Below are positions 24,501 to 27,769 of a stretch of 27,769 nt of DNA, one piece after another. The notes under the pieces are model-generated. The model saw only the letters and a list, made by a program, of their open reading frames with translations, was not told the DNA's origin and did no database searches. The stretch spans positions 1 through 27,769 of the forward strand of contig CAYOLL010000073.1 of NCBI GenBank assembly GCA_964404765.1. The letters are read 5' to 3'. The translations under genes were made by a program, and so were the position numbers. Source of the stretch: CAYOLL01 sp964404765 [NCBI: uncultured Gemmatimonadota bacterium]. GTDB lineage: Bacteria; 4572-55. Within the stretch, counting starts at the first letter, position 1. Each line of letters begins with the position of its first letter.

Positions 24501-25802
24501 AGCAGCGGTGACATGACCGGCATGGCCATTGCCTACGGTATGCTGGGCAAAATTTATCTGCGTTCCGGCCATAATCAACAGGCCTTGCTGTGTTTTGAAA
24601 AGGACTTGCAGTTCAGCTTAGAAGGTCAGGAAATCCTGGTGATTCCGCACGCCTACGGCAATCTGGGTGATGTCTATTGGCAACAAGGCAATTTTGAGCG
24701 GGCGTATGAATTTTACCTGCTGCAACTCCAGATTTTTGAGGACTTTGACGAACCGGGCGGTAAAGCCAATGCCGACCTGGGTCTGGGCAATGCCTGCTGG
24801 CGGCTGGGGAATTACGACCGGGCCTTACAGCATTATCGGACGGCTCTGGAAATCTGGCAGCGCCTGGGCGATCAGCATCGGATCGCCATGGTTTTGGAAA
24901 AAATCGGCACGGTCTATTCGGAACAGGGCGACTTGGAAGCGGCGATGGATTATTTTAAAAAGCGTTTAAAAACGGCGCAGGACTTGGGTGATAGGGATGG
25001 CGTGGCCGTTACGTCGCGCTTGATTGGCGCGGCATACCGCAAGATGGAAAACTATGCCCAGGCCATGCACTGGCTGGAAAAAGCCCGGACGTTGAACGAA
25101 AAAATTGACAATAAAGGCGAGGTTAAGGTCGTCTTATTCAACATCGGCTGCGCATTTCAGGCCCTGGGCGAATACTGGCGGGCCGAAGATTATTTGCAGC
25201 AATGCCTGGCCATCAACCGCGAACTGGGAGATAAAAACGGCGAGGCCATTTCGCTCGGCCATCTGGCCTGGATTTATTATGATATGCAGGATTACGACCA
25301 GGCCTCCCAATATTACGAGGCGGCGATTGATTTAGCGCGACAAATCGGCATCAAATTCTGGCTGGCGGCCTTTCTATTAGGCAAAACCAATTTTTTGATT
25401 AAACACGGTTTTATCGAAGCGGCAAAGGTGACACACACGGAAGGGACACAACTGGCCCGTGAAGTGAAGGCGCAAGTCCTGATTGAAAGCAGCGAGATTT
25501 TGCAGGCGCAGATCGAGGCTAAATCCGGGGCGGCAGATGCCGCCGTGACCCGGCTAACCGCCCTGTTAGCCTTGACCACCGATCCGGTGCAAAAAGCCCG
25601 CGTCCATTATGAAATCTTTCGGCTGACCGAGACCTGGCCGGATGCAGTGGCTTATCGCGAACACGGCCTCACCGCGTTGCAGATGTATACCGATCTATTT
25701 GCCAGAACGCAAAATGCCACCTACGGCCGGCGGGCCGAAACGCTGATCAAATCCATCGAAGCGCCAGATACAAAAAGCCGTCAAACCCGATCAACAAACT
25801 GA
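21543..25802 (+). CDS. Paralog B: soluble-adenylyl-cyclase-like protein (two cyclase domains, NTPase, TPRs)
   Basis: The 1419-residue protein shares the layout of paralog A but is clearly diverged. Cyclase domain 1 has Asp30 (LFVDISGFT) and Asp80 (GFAGDAF), and its Asn/Arg site reads SAIANCVAAEH. Domain 2 has Lys284 in EFGDKGCMLLIFWGAP, a striking match to the DKGCM segment of ADCY10, plus Thr356, Asn363 and Arg367 (GINMAARI), but no first metal Asp (TVFVNIREA). The NTPase has Walker A GDMGLGKS (464-471) and Walker B VIISLDDAQWLD (605-616). TPRs fill about 880-1330; they are diverged from one another, unlike those in A. No palindromic insert was seen. GGGGG lies five bases before the ATG. It is divergent from A and 61 bases upstream of C. 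Confidence 0.9.
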   Translation: MANLLPPFIARQYRQGCFGGEFEAVALFVDISGFTKMTEALMQHGIEGAEILAGTLRAVFDPMIDTVYACGGIITGFAGDAFTAVFPVADTGAEAYRRAVAAAWAMHGQFLQTPTQSTRFGVFGFAIKLGVADGLVEWGIIRSPEPPYQQVYYFKGSAIANCVAAEHLARTGDVILSRAVYQQLEEEIRVDVWREGHVLLTDVVATAPVPKAKTFEPIEPVDLTAFFPPEVIDLGFSGEFRQVVTVFVNIREAVIPHIRPLMNQVLSLVQKYRGCLTRLEFGDKGCMLLIFWGAPLRFENDAERALNFLLDAREYFSENASLAKGELAAGEMFRAGVTSMLMYAGYAGGMRQGEFTCYGRGINMAARIVMNAGWGEIRLGREIYKLIEVKFDAELKEKQSFKGFAKPLPVYTLRGRKSYGFRLMFEGPLMDRTAELEQLQRFIEPVLAPPGTGAHFAGILYIHGDMGLGKSRLIFDFRTGFLRQHLVWWLFCPCDEILKQPFNPFKHALIRYFKLTEARSQSEKQLCFKTGFDALLQTIEDARFLAETKSELLADFGRGEVFLAAFLDVEAPGRYLQQMEAKLRYENMLTAVKIFIKVLCLTRPVIISLDDAQWLDADSRQLLRHLAVNMDSYPLAIISASRYLDDGRSVHIDFDPAIPEQTLALRPLTPDGIGRIAGQIFQTAGMTGAALNPDFIKFLSEKSQGNPFYVTQFCLFLLENHPQILADAQLLSQNLNDLQIPQDVNAVITARLDRLKNLHREMIKVAAVLGVEFETIFLLLTLRQVDSQFPVNSFYSNLEVLELENIWRASSHARCIFQHSAVRETAYDMQLRARLRQTHICAAEAIESLNWGDPRYYPEIAYHYEQAEHIEKAVEYLQKAGDDAVAHYHNHQALNYFSRLQNLIRTDPNRAALYLHVQHRIARLLKLTGQWAEAEAAFYQALELAQKQAEPKITVRILRRLSNLLLLRGQDEAAQQCLDEALTLSESSGDMTGMAIAYGMLGKIYLRSGHNQQALLCFEKDLQFSLEGQEILVIPHAYGNLGDVYWQQGNFERAYEFYLLQLQIFEDFDEPGGKANADLGLGNACWRLGNYDRALQHYRTALEIWQRLGDQHRIAMVLEKIGTVYSEQGDLEAAMDYFKKRLKTAQDLGDRDGVAVTSRLIGAAYRKMENYAQAMHWLEKARTLNEKIDNKGEVKVVLFNIGCAFQALGEYWRAEDYLQQCLAINRELGDKNGEAISLGHLAWIYYDMQDYDQASQYYEAAIDLARQIGIKFWLAAFLLGKTNFLIKHGFIEAAKVTHTEGTQLAREVKAQVLIESSEILQAQIEAKSGAADAAVTRLTALLALTTDPVQKARVHYEIFRLTETWPDAVAYREHGLTALQMYTDLFARTQNATYGRRAETLIKSIEAPDTKSRQTRSTN

Positions 25803-25851
25803 AAGCTGAAAACTGAAAACTGAAAACTGAAAACTGAAAACTGAAAACTGA
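25801..25851. repeat. GAAAACTG octamer tandem repeat
   Basis: GAAAGCTG followed by about five GAAAACTG units fills the gap between paralogs B and C. The first unit overlaps the TGA stop of B, and the array ends just before the AGGG ribosome site of C. Confidence 0.92.
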
Positions 25852-25863
25852 GGGCTAACCCCA

Positions 25864-27769
25864 ATGAAAAACCTGATCCCCCATTTTATCCAAACGCAAT
25901 ACAAATCCGGCTGCTTCACCGGCCGATTCGCCGCCGTGTCCATGTTCGTAGACGTGTCTGGCTTTACCCAAACGACCGAGGCGCTTATCCGCAACGCCCG
26001 GGAAGAGGGCGCGGAAGTCCTGTCGCGAATCATGCGCTTCTACTTTGAGCCGACGGTGTTGTCGGTCTATCAGCACGGCGGCTGGATCACCAACTTTGCC
26101 GGGGACGCCTTCACCGCCCTCTTTCCGGTAAGTCCCCTCTCGGGAGGGGATTTAGGGGTGGGTTCTCGTCGCAAGTCTGTGCCCGCCCACGCCCTGACTG
26201 CCGCGGCCGAGATACAGCGATTCTTTGCCGCCGACCCGGTCTATCGCAGCAAGTATGGCGATTTCGACTTCGGCGTCAAGGTCGGCCTTGCTGTCGGCGA
26301 GACGGATTGGGGCATCGTTGGATCAATAGCCGGGGATTTAAATCCCCGGCTATTGAATCGCGCCACTTACTATTTCAGCGGCCCGGCCATTGACGGTTGC
26401 AGCCTTGCCGAGCATCAGGCCGTAAAAGGCGAGGTCTGGACAACAACGGCGCTGGCGGAATCGGCAGCCAAGCTCATTGCCCAAAAGCATGAAAAAGACG
26501 GCTATGTCCGCGTGGACGAGTTTAAACCTGACAGGTTTTCAAAACCTGTCAGGTTTGGCTCGCAGGCGATTTCCCGCAAGACGCTGCGGGTCTTTGGCGG
26601 CACGGCGTTGGCCGATTTACCGGCGGCCGAGTTCCGCCGGATCGTGCCGGTCTTCGTCGCCTTTGATCAAGTTGCAAACCTGAACGATTTTGTCGGTTAT
26701 GCCCTGACGCAGTTGGAGATTTACGGCGGCTCACTTTCCCGGCTGGATTTTGGCGATAAGGGCGGCAATCTGCTGTTCTTCTTCGGCGCGCCGGTGGCGT
26801 ATGAGAACAACGACACGCGGGCGTTGCAGTTCATTTCCGCGCTGAAAGAGATGCCATCTTTTGGAAAGATGGCATCTCTGAAAATACGCGCTGGATTAGC
26901 CACGGGCGTCTCTTATTGCGGCACGAACGGCTCGGACTTGCGGGCGGAGTTCACCTGCCTGGGCAATGCCGTCAACCAATCGGCCCGATTTATGATGAAG
27001 GCCAGTTGGGGTCAGATTCTTGTGGATGGCGAGTTGGCGCGCAACCGCCGCTTTATCTTTGGGCATTTGGGGGATTTTGCCTATAAAGGCCGCAGCACGC
27101 CGATTCCTACTTTCGCCCTGCACGGTTTGGCCGATGAGCTGACGCAGTTTTTCAGCGGGCAAATGGTCGGTCGGCAACAGGAGTTACAGCGCTTGATTGA
27201 CTTTGCCCAGCCGATTTTTAGTCCCCTTTTGGGAGGGGATTCAGGGGTGGGTCGCTTTCCCGGCATCATGACGATTTATGGCGAACCGGGGTCGGGCAAG
27301 AGCCGGTTGGTGTACGAGGCGATTCATCATTGGCAAGAAAACCTTGCGAAGGTTAACGCTCAAGAGTTTGCAAATCTTGAAGCTTCAAACTCCGCCTCAA
27401 CTGTAACCTTCGCAAGATTGGGCGGGTTTGCTTATTTCGAGGCGCAGACGGATCAAATCATGCGCCGGGCGTTTAATCCGTTTGTCTATATTCTCAAGCG
27501 GCGTTTTAACCAGAAAGAAAGCGATCCGCCGGCCGTGCGCAAGGCCGCTTTTGAGCAGGCTTACGACGATTTGATTGATAAACTGAGCCAACTACCACCC
27601 CCGGCCCCTCCTTCGCAAGGAGGGGAGTTTGAGACGATTGTCAAGGAATTGCGGCGGACGCGCTCCATCAGCGGGGCCTTGCTGGGTCTGTATTGGGACA
27701 AGTCGCTGTACGAGGAACTCGATCCCAAAGGCCGCTACGAAAACACGCTCATGGCCCTCAAGACATGGC
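25864..27769 (+). CDS. Paralog C: soluble-adenylyl-cyclase-like protein, partial (runs off window)
   Basis: The frame is open for 635 codons to the window edge, so the C-terminus is missing. It is close to paralog A: the first 88 residues match at most positions (MKNLIPHF against MRNLIPHF, FVDVSGFTQTTEALIR, QHGGWITNFAGDAFTALFP). Domain 1 has Asp30 and Asp81, with PAIDGCSLAEH in place of the Asn/Arg site. Domain 2 has Lys299, Thr364, Asn371 and Arg375. Walker A is GEPGSGKS (473-480). It ends in the NTPase region at YENTLMALKTW. Seven in-frame palindromic or hairpin elements lie in linkers, more per length than in A. The start has AGGG nine bases upstream. It probably shares a transcript with B. 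TPRs are expected beyond the window. Confidence 0.9.
   Translation, partial: MKNLIPHFIQTQYKSGCFTGRFAAVSMFVDVSGFTQTTEALIRNAREEGAEVLSRIMRFYFEPTVLSVYQHGGWITNFAGDAFTALFPVSPLSGGDLGVGSRRKSVPAHALTAAAEIQRFFAADPVYRSKYGDFDFGVKVGLAVGETDWGIVGSIAGDLNPRLLNRATYYFSGPAIDGCSLAEHQAVKGEVWTTTALAESAAKLIAQKHEKDGYVRVDEFKPDRFSKPVRFGSQAISRKTLRVFGGTALADLPAAEFRRIVPVFVAFDQVANLNDFVGYALTQLEIYGGSLSRLDFGDKGGNLLFFFGAPVAYENNDTRALQFISALKEMPSFGKMASLKIRAGLATGVSYCGTNGSDLRAEFTCLGNAVNQSARFMMKASWGQILVDGELARNRRFIFGHLGDFAYKGRSTPIPTFALHGLADELTQFFSGQMVGRQQELQRLIDFAQPIFSPLLGGDSGVGRFPGIMTIYGEPGSGKSRLVYEAIHHWQENLAKVNAQEFANLEASNSASTVTFARLGGFAYFEAQTDQIMRRAFNPFVYILKRRFNQKESDPPAVRKAAFEQAYDDLIDKLSQLPPPAPPSQGGEFETIVKELRRTRSISGALLGLYWDKSLYEELDPKGRYENTLMALKTW
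26133..26163. repeat. In-frame TCCCCTC/GAGGGGA hairpin in paralog C
   Basis: TCCCCTC-TCGG-GAGGGGA (26133-26150) is followed by a TTTAGGGGTGGG tail. It encodes SPLSGGDLGVG (90-100), directly after GDAFTALFP. Paralog A has an unrelated CCCTAAGGG palindrome at this point. Confidence 0.85.
26323..26356. repeat. Perfect 34-bp palindrome inside cyclase domain 1 of paralog C
   Basis: TCAATAGCCGGGGATTT (26323-26339) is followed without a loop by its exact complement (26340-26356). It encodes SIAGDLNPRLLN (154-165) between WGIVG and TYYF. Paralog A has only TERRK there, nine residues fewer. Confidence 0.95.
26524..26556. repeat. Perfect AAACCTGACAGG palindrome in paralog C
   Basis: AAACCTGACAGGTTTT and AAAACCTGTCAGGTTT pair perfectly around one C. 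The matching stretch of paralog A (20250-20282) has the same length and layout but is decayed. Confidence 0.92.
26848..26878. repeat. In-frame GAGATGCCATCTTT palindrome in cyclase domain 2 of paralog C
   Basis: GAGATGCCATCTTT (26848-26861) and AAAGATGGCATCTC (26865-26878) flank TGG. The stretch encodes EMPSFGKMAS, five residues longer than the matching NYPSA of paralog A. Confidence 0.92.
27222..27251. repeat. In-frame CCCC hairpin before Walker A of paralog C
   Basis: TCCCCTTTTGGGAGGGGA (27222-27239) plus a TTCAGGGGTGGG tail encodes SPLLGGDSGVG, at the same linker as the 19518-19600 element of paralog A. Confidence 0.8.
27340..27419. repeat. In-frame 80-bp AACCTTGCGAAGGTT element in paralog C
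   Basis: AACCTTGCGAAGGTT (27340-27354) and AACCTTCGCAAGATT (27405-27419) enclose 50 bases with an inner GAGTTTG/CAAACTC pair. The whole element is translated (NLAKVNAQEF, then STVTFARL). It is a coding copy of the intergenic element at 7170-7250. Confidence 0.88.
27605..27625. repeat. In-frame CCCCTCCTT-CGC-AAGGAGGGG hairpin in paralog C
   Basis: Nine-base perfect arms surround CGC, encoding PAPPSQGGE. It occupies the linker that in paralog A holds the large 19095-19210 insert. Confidence 0.85.

Noticed and set aside
25801-25851. CRISPR or structured regulatory array
   Set aside because: It is a simple octamer tandem repeat without spacers, probably replication-slippage DNA.

Overview
The window is about 28 kb of bacterial chromosome with near-balanced base composition. 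The gene content is that of a Gram-negative bacterium, probably of the FCB group (Calditrichota/KSB1-like). The basis is a DNRLRE-type lipoprotein paired with an outer-membrane barrel, a large MA-peptidase/PD40/Omp85 protein, a bacterial microcompartment (BMC-H) shell protein, and a very high load of small palindromic repeats both between and inside genes. This placement is an inference from gene content, not from any marker-gene comparison.

Layout. 87-2620 (+): lipoprotein and outer-membrane protein, overlapping by one base. 2678-3913 (+): MFS transporter, then a bidirectional terminator shared with a tRNA operon (His-Arg-Lys in transcription order, - strand, with a recognisable promoter). 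4377-4667 (-): an orphan BMC-H shell gene with its own promoter. 4768-7146 (-): rdgB, a TPR membrane protein and a zinc-ribbon membrane protein. 7147-7767: a gene-free, repeat-rich stretch. 7768-9072 (+): a TrpE-like protein that has lost the recognisable catalytic motifs. 9371-12448 (-): the metallopeptidase/propeller/barrel protein. 12768-13685 (-): a GalE-type epimerase. 13834-15606 (-): oligoendopeptidase F.

16018-27769: the most interesting part. It holds three paralogous giant proteins with the domain order of eukaryotic soluble adenylyl cyclase (ADCY10): two class III cyclase domains, an AAA/STAND NTPase, then TPRs. Gene A (16551-20906, -) overlaps a downstream GrpB-family gene by 4 bp. 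Gene B (21543-25802, +) is divergent from it. Gene C (25864 to the window end, +) follows B. In all three, cyclase domain 1 keeps both metal-binding Asp residues but lacks the Asn/Arg pair. Domain 2 keeps the adenine-site Lys/Thr and the Asn/Arg pair but lacks the first metal Asp. One composite catalytic site per polypeptide is therefore predicted.

Genes A and C, but not B, carry at least a dozen in-frame palindromic or hairpin elements of several unrelated families. Several sit at the same protein linker in both paralogs but belong to different families or different states of decay. Some families also occur as free copies in intergenic DNA of this window. Gene A additionally has five near-identical 120-bp TPR units. 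Between A and B lie a remnant of a two-component-regulator beta-propeller gene and an 87-bp tandem hairpin repeat. The locus looks like a fast-diversifying cAMP-signalling cluster that is being remodelled by small palindromic elements and by TPR unit duplication.
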